From: an uncultured Peptoniphilaceae bacterium | Lineage (GTDB): Bacteria; Bacillota; Clostridia; Tissierellales; Peptoniphilaceae | Direction: 5' to 3' | Assembly (NCBI GenBank): GCA_943912255.1 | Contig: CALTTP010000001.1 | Location: 271,852-335,851, forward strand | DNA: 64,000 nucleotides | Shown: positions 1 through 8,854 of the stretch, in pieces | Layout: each line of letters begins with the position of its first letter | How positions within the stretch are numbered: the stretch's first letter is position 1 | The notes under the pieces: generated by a model | What the model saw: the letters and a program-made list of their open reading frames with translations, nothing else | Databases searched by the model: none | What the model was told of the DNA's origin: nothing | Position numbers and translations under genes: made by a program

Positions 1-1929
1 AATGCTAGTTCCGAGTTAAAAAGAATTAGACGAGAAATTATATCCAAAACCGATTCTATAAGAGTGAAGCTAAATCAGATTCTCAAGTCTCAAAGTTCTC
101 AAAAATTGCTTCAAGATTCCTATGTTACTGTACGAGATGGAAGATATGTTATTCCTGTTAAATCAGAGAATAAGTCCTCAGTTAAAGGTATAGTTCATGA
201 CCAGTCCAGTTCGGGACAAACTGTGTTTATTGAACCGATTTCCGTAGTTGAAATAAATAATGATATTAAGACTTTACAGATAAAGGAAGCAGATGAGATC
301 AAAAGGATTTTAAAAGAATTATCCAATCTGCTTTTAAATGTTCAAAAGGATATAATTTCCAATCAAAAAAATATGGCTCAATTGGATTTTGTCTTTGCTA
401 AGGGATCTTTGGGAATCGATATAAATGGAATTAAGCCAGAAGTTAACGATATAGGTGTGGTGGATATGAAGAGTGCAAGGCATCCTCTACTGAATCCAAA
501 AACTGTAGTGCCTATAGATTTTCATATAGGCGAGGAGTATAACACCTTAGTCATTACTGGGCCTAACACTGGTGGGAAGACAGTCACTTTGAAAACTTTA
601 GGACTATTGACCATTATGACTCAATCTGGGCTTTTAATTCCATGTAAAGAAGATACAAAAATGGCTATATTCAATGAAGTATATAGCGATATTGGGGATG
701 AGCAAAGCATCGAACAGTCATTAAGTACTTTCTCTTCTCATATGACAAATATAGTAGATATATTACAAAATGTAGACGAAAATTCCTTAGTATTATTTGA
801 TGAGCTGGGAGCTGGTACAGATCCTACTGAGGGTGCAGCCCTGGCTATATCCATCCTTAGTAGACTTTTAAGAAGGAATATTAGAACTGTAGCAACGACT
901 CACTATTCTCAGTTAAAACTATTTGCTTTAAATACGCCAGGAGTAAAGAATGGATCTGTGGAATTTGATGTTAAAACCCTAAGTCCCACTTTCAAACTCA
1001 CTATAGGAATTCCTGGTAAGTCCAATGCCTTTGAAATTTCTAGAAGATTGGGCCTTTCAGAGAATATTATTACAGATGCAAAAAGGTTTATTCCAGAGGA
1101 GGAACAATCCTTTGAAGATATTCTAAATCAAATTGATACCGATAGAAAAGAAATTGAAGAGAGTAAAAAAAGACAAGTCAAATTAGAAGAAGAGGTTTCC
1201 AACCTTAAAAAGAGATTGGATTTTGAAATTGAAAAATCTAAGCAGGAAAGAGAGAACATCATAGAAGAGGCTGAAAGGGAAGCCTATGAGATTTTAAGAA
1301 ATGCAAAAGAGGATTCTGCTGAACTTTTAAAGGAACTTAAATTCTTAAGTAATTCAAGAAATGAAAATGTAGCTTCTAAAGCTGTAGATATTGAAAATAG
1401 ATTTAATAAACGCTTAGGCAGTAAATCGGAAAATGAGTCAATTCTTAAAGTCAATAAGAAATCTAATAAAGAGGATATTAAATTAGGAGATAGTGTTGAG
1501 ATTCTAGGAATAGGGGAAGTTGGAGAAGTTGTCACAGAACCTAATAGAAAGGGAGAAGTTCAGGTGCAAGTAGGTATTATGAAAATAAATGCCAATATAA
1601 AGAATTTGAAGCTTGTGGAATCTGAAGAAGAAAAAAATGCTAATTATAGTATAAAGAGCATCATTCAATCTAAAGCAGGGTCCAATGTGAAAAGAGAATT
1701 GGATCTTAGAGGCAAAAATATTGAAGAGGCAATTTATGAGATTGATAAATTCCTAGATGATGCTTATATAGTTGGTGTTAAAGAACTTTCTATTATTCAT
1801 GGTAAGGGTACTGGAGTTTTAAGAAAAGGGGTTCAAGAATACCTTAGAACTCATAGATTGATTAAAAAGTACAGAGATGGAGAATTCAATAAGGGAGGTC
1901 ATGGAGTCACCATTGTAGAGTTAAAGTAG
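1..1929 (+). CDS. mutS2: Endonuclease MutS2, 5'-truncated by the window edge
   Basis: The reading frame is open from base 1, so the N-terminal part lies outside the window; the GTG at 64 is only an internal codon. What remains is the MutS-type ATPase: Walker A GPNTGGKT near 559-582 and Walker B LVLFDELGAGTDP near 787-825. A charged coiled coil follows (about 1100-1440), and a C-terminal Smr domain (about 1690-1926) carries ELDLRG and the HGKGTG signature. MutS2 proteins bind branched DNA or stalled, collided ribosomes, and the Smr domain supplies nuclease activity. The next gene starts 8 bases downstream, so they are probably co-transcribed. The identity is certain; the missing N-terminus cannot be assessed. 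Confidence 0.96.
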   Translation, partial: NASSELKRIRREIISKTDSIRVKLNQILKSQSSQKLLQDSYVTVRDGRYVIPVKSENKSSVKGIVHDQSSSGQTVFIEPISVVEINNDIKTLQIKEADEIKRILKELSNLLLNVQKDIISNQKNMAQLDFVFAKGSLGIDINGIKPEVNDIGVVDMKSARHPLLNPKTVVPIDFHIGEEYNTLVITGPNTGGKTVTLKTLGLLTIMTQSGLLIPCKEDTKMAIFNEVYSDIGDEQSIEQSLSTFSSHMTNIVDILQNVDENSLVLFDELGAGTDPTEGAALAISILSRLLRRNIRTVATTHYSQLKLFALNTPGVKNGSVEFDVKTLSPTFKLTIGIPGKSNAFEISRRLGLSENIITDAKRFIPEEEQSFEDILNQIDTDRKEIEESKKRQVKLEEEVSNLKKRLDFEIEKSKQERENIIEEAEREAYEILRNAKEDSAELLKELKFLSNSRNENVASKAVDIENRFNKRLGSKSENESILKVNKKSNKEDIKLGDSVEILGIGEVGEVVTEPNRKGEVQVQVGIMKINANIKNLKLVESEEEKNANYSIKSIIQSKAGSNVKRELDLRGKNIEEAIYEIDKFLDDAYIVGVKELSIIHGKGTGVLRKGVQEYLRTHRLIKKYRDGEFNKGGHGVTIVELK

Positions 1930-1937
1930 GAGTAATA

Positions 1938-3632
1938 ATGAAAATTTTATTGACATCTATGAATACAAAGTACATTCATAGCAATATAGCAATACGGTAT
2001 TTAAAGGATTCAGTATATCCAAAATACAATTGCGATTGTAAGGATTTTACTATAAATCAAAGTAGCGATGAGATAATTTACGAAATTTTGAGAAGAAATT
2101 ACAATATTATAGGTTTTTCAACCTATATATGGAATGTGGAAAAGACTTTAGAAATATCTGAAAAATTAAAATTGATAGATCCTAATCTGATTATCCTATT
2201 GGGAGGTCCTGAAGTTTCTTTTAATTCTAAAGAGATTGTAAAGAATCACCCCTATATTGATTTTATAATGTCAGGGGAAGGAGAAGAATCTTTTCCAAAA
2301 CTATTGGATTATTTACATGGTAATTGCGAAAATATTCCTTCAGGTGTTGTAACTATGGATAGGAATCAAGTCATAGGTGATGGCCTTTATCAAAGAGTGG
2401 ATTTGAAGAATTCACAAATAGAGTACACTAAGGAATATATTAAAGATAAGAAGATTGTATATTATGAGACTTCCAGGGGCTGTCCCTACAACTGTGAATT
2501 TTGCCTTTCTTCGGCAACGGGAAAAGTAAGATTTTACCCTTTGGATAAATGTTTTAAGGATATAAGGTTTTTTTTAGATGAAGAGGTACCCTTAGTAAAA
2601 TTTATTGACAGAACCTTTAACTTCAATAAGGAGAGGAGCCTGAAGCTTTTAAACTTTATTATAGAAAACGACAATAAGATTACAACCTTTCATTTAGAGA
2701 TTCACCCTCAATTGATAGATGAGGACTATCTTCATCTATTTAAAAGGGCAAGAAAGGACTTGTTTCAATTTGAAGTTGGGGTACAGTCCACTAATACAAA
2801 AACTTGTCATGCAATTAGAAGGGTAGGAGATTTTGAAGGGATTAAAAAGGTTTGTAGGGAAATTATGTCCTATGAAAATATACATTTACATTTGGATTTA
2901 ATAGCAGGGCTACCCTATGAGGATTTAGAAAGTTTAAGAAAATCCTTTAACGATATTATTTCCATTAAACCAGATAAATTGCAGCTTGGATTTTTAAAAG
3001 TTTTAAAGGGGTCTCCCATTTATGATAAAACTGAGGAATTTGAAATTGTCTATGATCCAAAATCTCCCTTTGAAGTAATATCCACTAAGTGGATTTCATA
3101 TATGGAGTTGCAAGAAGTAAAAAAAATCGAGGTGATTTTGGATAAATACTACAATGAAGGATATTTTTCAAAGACCTTAAATTATCTATTTTCTAATATT
3201 TATCCTGATTATTACTCTTTTTTTTGGGATTTTGCCCAGTATTGGGATAAGCAAGATTATTTTTTAAGAAATCATTCTAGGGATAGTCTTTATACAATTT
3301 TCAAGGACTTTTTTGCTTTTAAAGAATTTGAAAATTCCAATCTTTTGTTAGATTTACTTATTCATGATTATGTTATTACCAATGGTAAAATACCTTTTTT
3401 CCTCAAGGCTGGAAGGGTTGAGAGTTCCACACAACATGATCTTTTAAAAAATGAAAGGGTCTTAAGCTTGATTGGAGAAAGGGATGTACCTGCAAAAAAA
3501 TTGGTGAAAGAGTATATTTTTATAAAGTACGATTTCAATATATGCTCAGAGGATTTTCCAAAAGAGGATTTAGTTTTGTTGTATAGAATTAAAGATAGGG
3601 TATATTATAATTTAACGGGGTACTGGAGGTAA
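1938..3632 (+). CDS. B12-binding radical SAM protein with C-terminal DUF4080-type region
   Basis: The 564-residue protein begins with a cobalamin-binding-like Rossmann domain (residues about 1-140; LLGGPEVSF and SGEGEESFP motifs). A radical SAM core follows with the cluster motif CPYNCEFC near residue 181. The C-terminal third resembles the DUF4080 extension of such proteins. These enzymes use a 4Fe-4S cluster, S-adenosylmethionine and often B12 for methyl transfer or rearrangement, but the substrate of this subfamily is not known to me. The ATG has a TAGGAG ribosome binding site. It sits between mutS2 and an unknown membrane protein with spacings of only a few bases. Superfamily assignment is firm; the function is open. 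Confidence 0.88.
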   Translation: MKILLTSMNTKYIHSNIAIRYLKDSVYPKYNCDCKDFTINQSSDEIIYEILRRNYNIIGFSTYIWNVEKTLEISEKLKLIDPNLIILLGGPEVSFNSKEIVKNHPYIDFIMSGEGEESFPKLLDYLHGNCENIPSGVVTMDRNQVIGDGLYQRVDLKNSQIEYTKEYIKDKKIVYYETSRGCPYNCEFCLSSATGKVRFYPLDKCFKDIRFFLDEEVPLVKFIDRTFNFNKERSLKLLNFIIENDNKITTFHLEIHPQLIDEDYLHLFKRARKDLFQFEVGVQSTNTKTCHAIRRVGDFEGIKKVCREIMSYENIHLHLDLIAGLPYEDLESLRKSFNDIISIKPDKLQLGFLKVLKGSPIYDKTEEFEIVYDPKSPFEVISTKWISYMELQEVKKIEVILDKYYNEGYFSKTLNYLFSNIYPDYYSFFWDFAQYWDKQDYFLRNHSRDSLYTIFKDFFAFKEFENSNLLLDLLIHDYVITNGKIPFFLKAGRVESSTQHDLLKNERVLSLIGERDVPAKKLVKEYIFIKYDFNICSEDFPKEDLVLLYRIKDRVYYNLTGYWR

Positions 3633-3634
3633 TT

Positions 3635-4357
3635 ATGAATATATTTGAGGATTTTTTTCATATACAACAAAAAACTTTAAAACGGACTTTTAAAAACCCT
3701 AGATATATAATTATAGTATCCGCAATAATAATTGCAGGTGTAATAGCAACAAATATTCTATCCAATATACTATTGGGTCTCTTTCAAGGAATTGGATATT
3801 TATCTGGAACCCTAGTATATCTTTTAAGGATTTTTATAATTGGTTTTTTGATGTCCATTCTCTATAGAGCAGTAAAGGATAGCCAGAGTATTAATCTTTA
3901 TCAAAATCAGTACTTTGGTCAGATTGGATTTAAGCTTTTGCAAATAGGAGGATTTATTATTTATATATTAAACTTCTTTCTTAGACCTATAACTGGTAGA
4001 TATTATGAATTTTTGTATTTACTGGCCTTGGTAATATTTAATCCCCTTCCAGAAACAATATACCTGGAGGATTATGATGGTTTAAACTCTTTTATTCACA
4101 GCGGCAAGTTTATTAAGGAAAATATAATCAATTGGGGAATACCTAATATTTTGATTTCTTTGATATTTTATTTTGCAACGAGAAATAGAAGTTTACTTGA
4201 GGCTTTGAATTTGAAAGATATTAAAAGCATTGCAATAAGCTTATTAATTGTCCTTGGTGTGGGGATTTATATGATTTACAGAGGTATGCTATTCGATGAA
4301 TTAAATAATTCATCTAGGAGAAAAAGAGAATTTATGAGGAATTTTAGGGATGAATAA
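3635..4357 (+). CDS. Integral membrane protein of unknown function
   Basis: This 240-residue protein has several hydrophobic segments (about residues 23-50, 55-78, 98-115, 123-135, 170-180 and 196-215), so it probably spans the membrane five or six times. The C-terminus is basic (SSRRKREF). I recognise no family motif. The start ATG follows GGAGGT at good spacing. The gene lies 2 bases after the radical SAM gene and overlaps the following TPR gene by 8 bases, so the three are probably one transcript. A role coupled to either neighbour would be a guess. Confidence 0.75.
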   Translation: MNIFEDFFHIQQKTLKRTFKNPRYIIIVSAIIIAGVIATNILSNILLGLFQGIGYLSGTLVYLLRIFIIGFLMSILYRAVKDSQSINLYQNQYFGQIGFKLLQIGGFIIYILNFFLRPITGRYYEFLYLLALVIFNPLPETIYLEDYDGLNSFIHSGKFIKENIINWGIPNILISLIFYFATRNRSLLEALNLKDIKSIAISLLIVLGVGIYMIYRGMLFDELNNSSRRKREFMRNFRDE

Positions 4358-5447
4358 AATAGAAGACTTTTTTAAAAGCAAGACAGAGAATATTTACTTT
4401 TTGGAATTAAAGGACAAGGAGATATATAATTTTCCCCTTCCTATTATAAAATCCGACTTTATAGAAGAGTTGAAAAACGACACATTTAATGAAGAGATCG
4501 ATATGGATTACTTTATAAGGGGAATGTTATATATATGTGGAGTGGATAAAGACTTTTTATACAAGAAGGAGTACTTGGATTTCCTTAAGGATAATATTGA
4601 GAATACAGAAGGTTATTTAATGACCTTAGCAATGGAAGAAGTGGAATTTAATTATGAAAACTCCTTAGTATTCTTTAAATCCATCCATGAAAATTTTCCT
4701 TCTGAAGCATCAAATTTTGCCTATGCTTCTGCATTAAAGGATTATTTTGACAATAGCTATAAAATTGAATTTTTGGAGGAATCTAAAAGGATTTTAAATG
4801 AAAATATTAGAAAATATCCAGACTATCCATATAATTATATTCTCTTTGGCACAATTGAAATGATAGAACAAAATCCTATGAAGGCAGAATACTATCTTAG
4901 AAAGGCTTTGGAACTATCAAAGGATAATTCCTATGAAGCTGAGTTAAGAGAAAAGATCGCTCCTTTACTTCATGAAGTTGTAACTGATTCAGGAATACAA
5001 AAGGCCTTTGAACTTTTACAGCGGGGACAGTATAAAGAGGCAGTAGATCTATTAGAAGATATTGACACAATTAACTATAAGAAAAGTCAATATCTAGCAA
5101 TGGGTCATTATAATCTAGGAAATACTCAAAGAGCCCTTACTCTCTTCGAGGAATGTCATAAAGAAAATCCTGATATAAAAGATCCAAGCTTCTTTATAGA
5201 CTATAGTTTTGTCCTAGCCCAATTAGGTTTAGTAATGGAGTCTCTGGGGATTATAAATATAGCTTTAGATAAAATAGGAGAAAATGCACCTCTTCTATAT
5301 AATAGGGCTGTAATATATCTTAACCTGGGTTTAGTGGAAAAAGCTAAAGAGGATTTAGAAAATGTAGTTAGTTATTATGATATTTCAGAAGACCTATTTA
5401 ACAATAGTATGATATTGCTAGATAAGATAAATAACTTAAAGAAGTAA
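4350..5447 (+). CDS. Tetratricopeptide repeat protein
   Basis: The 365-residue, acidic, apparently soluble protein has TPR-like helical repeats from about residue 150 to the end. Recognisable repeat cores are NPMKAEYYLRKALEL, GQYKEAVDLLEDI, GNTQRALTLFEEC and NLGLVEKAKEDLE. There is no signal peptide or membrane segment, so it should be cytoplasmic. TPR domains are protein-protein scaffolds and give no specific function. It overlaps the preceding membrane-protein gene by 8 bases (ATG inside its last codons) and is the last gene before a strong terminator, so it could act with that membrane protein. Confidence 0.8.
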   Translation: MNKIEDFFKSKTENIYFLELKDKEIYNFPLPIIKSDFIEELKNDTFNEEIDMDYFIRGMLYICGVDKDFLYKKEYLDFLKDNIENTEGYLMTLAMEEVEFNYENSLVFFKSIHENFPSEASNFAYASALKDYFDNSYKIEFLEESKRILNENIRKYPDYPYNYILFGTIEMIEQNPMKAEYYLRKALELSKDNSYEAELREKIAPLLHEVVTDSGIQKAFELLQRGQYKEAVDLLEDIDTINYKKSQYLAMGHYNLGNTQRALTLFEECHKENPDIKDPSFFIDYSFVLAQLGLVMESLGIINIALDKIGENAPLLYNRAVIYLNLGLVEKAKEDLENVVSYYDISEDLFNNSMILLDKINNLKK

Positions 5448-5480
5448 GAAAATAAAATTAAATAACTTTTAAGAGCATAT

Positions 5481-5516
5481 AAATCGGGCAGCTAATTTTA
5501 AGCTGCCCGATTTTAA
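5481..5516. terminator. Bidirectional intrinsic terminator
   Basis: A perfect 13-bp stem (AAATCGGGCAGCT at 5481-5493 with AGCTGCCCGATTT at 5501-5513) has a 7-base loop. T-rich sequence follows, and A-rich sequence precedes it. It lies between the converging TPR gene (+) and the PucR-type gene (-), so it can end both transcripts. Confidence 0.9.
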
Positions 5517-5583
5517 ATTGAATTAATATATAAAAATTCCTGTCTTTTTAGTCTTTTCCTATATTTTTAAGTATTTTATTATT

Positions 5584-6930
5584 CTAGAATTTTATTAAAT
5601 CTGGGTAGAGTTCTTTAAGTATCTCTAGACCTATTAAGAGATTATATCTAATTTTTAAATCCTCAAAATCTATATCAACCAGTTCTGAAACTCTATTTAT
5701 TCTATACACCACTGAGTTTCTATGGATATTCATAATCTCTGCAACTTTAATTAAAGACCTCTCTTCTAGTAGATATAGATACAAAGTTTGTAAAAATTCA
5801 GAATTCTTTTCTAAATCATGCTCTAATAATGGTTCTAGCTCATCAGGAATAAGTATTTCTAAAAAATCTAAATTTCCAATTCTGGAATAAAATAATTTAT
5901 GGAGATGATTTTGTCCATTGGAATTTAAATTAATCTCATTGTCAAAGATGTATTTTGCCAATTCATAGGCCTTATTCAAATCCAATAAATTGTTTTTTAA
6001 GTTATGGGAATAATAGTTTAACTTATACTTATTGATAAATTCTAAAATCTCATCATCGATTTTGTCTTTATTCATTTTAGTCTTATTTATTAGAAGGATT
6101 AGGTGGTTTTTGTTTAGAACTGAAAAAAGGTATTGTGGGTTGTCTAAGACAAATCTATTGCCGTGAATAAACATATCTCTATATTTAAAGAGTCCACCTT
6201 CCAACTTTATAAAATAAGCTTGATAATAGTCGTTTATATTCCAAGCTAAATTTTTAAGTACTTCATAGTCCTCATCTGAGAAATTCCTATCTAATAGATC
6301 TTTTAAACTCTTATAAAAATTGTCATAGGAAGTCTGTAATTTTTTAATTTCTTTATAGACGTAATTTGAAATTATTGAATTTAGATGATTTATAGTAAGT
6401 TTTTCTTCCTCGTGACTGTTTTCAAAAGCCAGGTAAGAAAATAGTCTAGAAGAGGTTGATGAAATGTATTTTAACGGAAATAACTGGCTTACTTTATTGA
6501 AATTATAAGGGTTGTATAATAATTTTTTATTATTATCAAGAATACATACCTTATCTTTAAAAGCGCTGCCAATGGTGGTTAATAGTTTTTCTAATCCTAG
6601 GTCCAAGGAGATACAAGTATATATATTTTCCAGAAACTGAAAATACTCTGTTAAGATTTCTTGTAAGATATTTAAGGCCTCTTTTGGACTTTCAATTGAA
6701 GAAAATATTATATTTATCTCTTCAAGACTGTTAAATTCACCTTTGGAATTAATAACGAAAAAGTTACCTTCCTTAGGATTTAGCTTTATTATTTCCTTTT
6801 CCTCAATTACAGAAAGGACGTGATTGTTTATCAAATTGTAGGATGAAGTTAAATAGATATCTTCATTTTTAAGTATATTACTATCTAGGATTTTTAAATC
6901 CTTCTTTTCAGTTAGTTGATTCAATAGCAT
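5584..6930 (-). CDS. PucR/CdaR-type transcriptional regulator
   Basis: The 448-residue protein ends in the helix-turn-helix typical of PucR-family regulators (VAEIMNIHRNSVVYRINRV near residue 395, followed by LKIRYNLLIGLEILK). The preceding roughly 380 residues would contain the sensory part, including a GGDEF-like/CdaR region around residues 220-340, but I see no clear ligand motif. Known relatives control purine catabolism, sugar-diacid use or amino-acid metabolism. None of those pathways is adjacent: the gene is divergent from murJ and alone on its strand here. Its target cannot be named from context. Confidence 0.82.
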   Translation of the reverse strand: MLLNQLTEKKDLKILDSNILKNEDIYLTSSYNLINNHVLSVIEEKEIIKLNPKEGNFFVINSKGEFNSLEEINIIFSSIESPKEALNILQEILTEYFQFLENIYTCISLDLGLEKLLTTIGSAFKDKVCILDNNKKLLYNPYNFNKVSQLFPLKYISSTSSRLFSYLAFENSHEEEKLTINHLNSIISNYVYKEIKKLQTSYDNFYKSLKDLLDRNFSDEDYEVLKNLAWNINDYYQAYFIKLEGGLFKYRDMFIHGNRFVLDNPQYLFSVLNKNHLILLINKTKMNKDKIDDEILEFINKYKLNYYSHNLKNNLLDLNKAYELAKYIFDNEINLNSNGQNHLHKLFYSRIGNLDFLEILIPDELEPLLEHDLEKNSEFLQTLYLYLLEERSLIKVAEIMNIHRNSVVYRINRVSELVDIDFEDLKIRYNLLIGLEILKELYPDLIKF

Positions 6931-7008
6931 TTTTTCACCTTATCCTCTATATTTACTACATTTCAGTATATCAAATACATGAAAAATCTTAAAGTCTATA
7001 GGAGAATA

Positions 7009-7037
7009 TTGATAGAAATCTCCGTTTATGATAAAGT
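7009..7037 (+). promoter_or_regulatory. Probable sigma-A promoter of murJ
   Basis: TTGATA (7009-7014) and TAAAGT (7032-7037) are separated by 17 bp, about 30 bases before the murJ ATG. The AGAGGAG ribosome binding site lies between them and the start. It sits in the 136-bp divergent spacer shared with the PucR-type gene. Confidence 0.5.
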
Positions 7038-7066
7038 TATATAGCTATTGAGAAGAGAGGAGAAAT

Positions 7067-8590
7067 ATGAAGGGTATATCTATTATTTTAATGATACTTA
7101 CAGTGCTTTCCAAGATTTTAGGCGCTGTTCGTATAGCGACACTTTCCAGATTATTTGGAACGGGAAATGAGGCGGCAGCTTTTAATTTGGCCATGTCTAT
7201 TCCTGTCTTAGTTTTCAGTTTTATTGCCGTAGGAATAACTACTGGCTTTATACCTACTTATAAAAGATTAGAAGAGAATAAAGGGCTTGAAGTTGCCGAT
7301 AGATTTACAAGCAATCTGTGCAATGTAACAACGGTTATTACAATTGTTTTGATGGTATTATGTCAAATTTTTGCTAAACAATTGACCTATATATTTGCAT
7401 TTAAATTAAATGATACAGCCAGGGAGTTGACTACAAACTTTTTAAGAATTTCATTGATTTCCCTTGTGCCTATATCCATTGCAACTGTATACAGAGGTTA
7501 TTTAAATTGCCATGGAGAATTTATTGTAACAGCTCTTCAAGGCTTTATTTTAAATGTGTTTATAATTCTAGGGCTATACCTAGGTAAATTTATTAATGTA
7601 TATTTTCTAGCTATAGGGATAGCTGTAGCTTCAACAGTTCAGTTTTTACCATATATTCCTGCGGTTATAAAAAAGGGATATAAATGGACCAAGATTTTTG
7701 ATACTAAAGAACCTGAATTACGGGGAATGCTTATTATGGCTATACCGGTTATTATTGGAGTATCGGTAAATCAGCTAAATGTTATAGTAGATAAGAACCT
7801 AGCTACTCTAATAATGGGAGAAGTAGGTATTAATGTTATGGAGTATGCCTCCAGATTAAGTGAACTGGTAAATGGTATAGTAATAATTTCTGTAAGTACG
7901 GTAATGTATCCTATTTTAAGTAAATTTGCAGGACAAAAGAGAATAGGGGACTTTAAAGACTCTATAGTGGACACCTTTACATCCATGTTCGTTTTGGTAA
8001 TCCCTGCAATGGTAGGTCTTATTGTATTAGCTGAACCCATTGTAAAATTTATTTATGAAGGGGGGAACTTTACAGCAGAAGATACATTATTGACAGCTCC
8101 AGTTTTAATGATTTATTCTGCTGGACTTGTAGCCATAGCCTTAAGGGATATTCTCTTTAAGTCCTTTTATAGTTTAAAGGACACTAAGACACCTACGAAG
8201 AATACTATGTTTATGATTGCTATGAATATTGTAGTTTCCGTTGTAAGTTCTAGGTTTATGGGCCTTAAGGGTCTAGCTTTGGGAACAACCTTGGCTGCTT
8301 ATTTTGGAGCCATATTACTATATTTCAATTTAAAGAAAAAAATTGGAGAATTTGGAAAGATAAATGTTTTAATAGTTGAAACATTAAAAATAACCTTGGC
8401 TTCAGTTGTTATGGGCTTTGTTGCCTATTTTGTGAATAATAAATTCTATGCTACTTTAGGATCGACTAAAAGTATGTTTTTAGCAATCTTAATAGCAGCA
8501 GTGGTATATGTCATTTTAATATTTTTATTAAAGGTCAAAGAGGCTTATAATTTGGTATATCAAATAAAAAGAAAGTTTACAAAGAGGTAA
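7067..8590 (+). CDS. murJ: Lipid II flippase MurJ (MviN)
   Basis: The 507-residue, very hydrophobic protein has about 14 membrane-spanning segments. It carries the MurJ/MviN N-terminal pattern (SKILGAVRIATLSRLFGTG) and the family feature of a basic loop between helices. MurJ moves lipid II, the peptidoglycan precursor, across the cytoplasmic membrane. AGAGGAG lies 5 bases before the ATG. It is monocistronic here: it has its own promoter-like sequence, and a new promoter for the aspS leader starts directly after its stop. A related MOP-family exporter is less likely given the N-terminal signature. Confidence 0.9.
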   Translation: MKGISIILMILTVLSKILGAVRIATLSRLFGTGNEAAAFNLAMSIPVLVFSFIAVGITTGFIPTYKRLEENKGLEVADRFTSNLCNVTTVITIVLMVLCQIFAKQLTYIFAFKLNDTARELTTNFLRISLISLVPISIATVYRGYLNCHGEFIVTALQGFILNVFIILGLYLGKFINVYFLAIGIAVASTVQFLPYIPAVIKKGYKWTKIFDTKEPELRGMLIMAIPVIIGVSVNQLNVIVDKNLATLIMGEVGINVMEYASRLSELVNGIVIISVSTVMYPILSKFAGQKRIGDFKDSIVDTFTSMFVLVIPAMVGLIVLAEPIVKFIYEGGNFTAEDTLLTAPVLMIYSAGLVAIALRDILFKSFYSLKDTKTPTKNTMFMIAMNIVVSVVSSRFMGLKGLALGTTLAAYFGAILLYFNLKKKIGEFGKINVLIVETLKITLASVVMGFVAYFVNNKFYATLGSTKSMFLAILIAAVVYVILIFLLKVKEAYNLVYQIKRKFTKR

Positions 8591-8591
8591 T

Positions 8592-8620
8592 TTGACCTTT
8601 ACGGATAAACAAATTATAAT
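8592..8620 (+). promoter_or_regulatory. Sigma-A promoter of the aspS T-box leader
   Basis: TTGACC (8592-8597) and a perfect TATAAT (8615-8620) are spaced by 17 bp directly after the murJ stop. Transcription would start near 8627, just before stem I of the T-box. Confidence 0.8.
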
Positions 8621-8633
8621 AGATTTAAGTAAA

Positions 8634-8817
8634 TAAAAGCGATGATTAGGAAGGATAAAGCTAAAAGCATTTAGAGAGATAGGGATTGGTGAAACCTATT
8701 TGCTTTTACTTTTGATGACACCTAGGAGCTTTGGTGATTGCGTTATAAATTTCAAGTGAGGTTTGCCTAATTAGGGTGGTACCGCGAGTTAACTCGTCCC
8801 TTTGTGACGGGTTTTTT
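8634..8817 (+). promoter_or_regulatory. T-box riboswitch, aspartate specifier, controlling aspS
   Basis: The leader contains the invariant T-box sequence AGGGTGGTACCGCG (8773-8786) and an AGAGAG stem I motif near 8672. A terminator hairpin follows (ACTCGTC 8792-8798 with GACGGGT 8806-8812, then a T run). The expected specifier position reads GAC (8717-8719), followed by A; the triplet before it, GAT, is also an Asp codon. Binding of uncharged tRNA-Asp would favour the antiterminator and allow aspS transcription. The downstream gene matches the specifier. Confidence 0.95.
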
Positions 8818-8854
8818 TGTGCTTAATTTAAAAAATACAATAATAGGAGTAGAA

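Noticed and set aside
1284..1535. Open frame on the - strand inside mutS2
   Set aside because: It is antisense to a well-conserved gene and has low-complexity Ser/Leu-rich composition, a shadow of the coding bias on the other strand. The same holds for the - strand frames within smc, recN, der and ispH-rpsA.
8804..8854. In-frame GTG at 8804 as an earlier start of aspS
   Set aside because: It lies within the T-box terminator hairpin, has no ribosome binding site, and would add residues not found in AspRS. ATG 8855 has TAGGAGT upstream.
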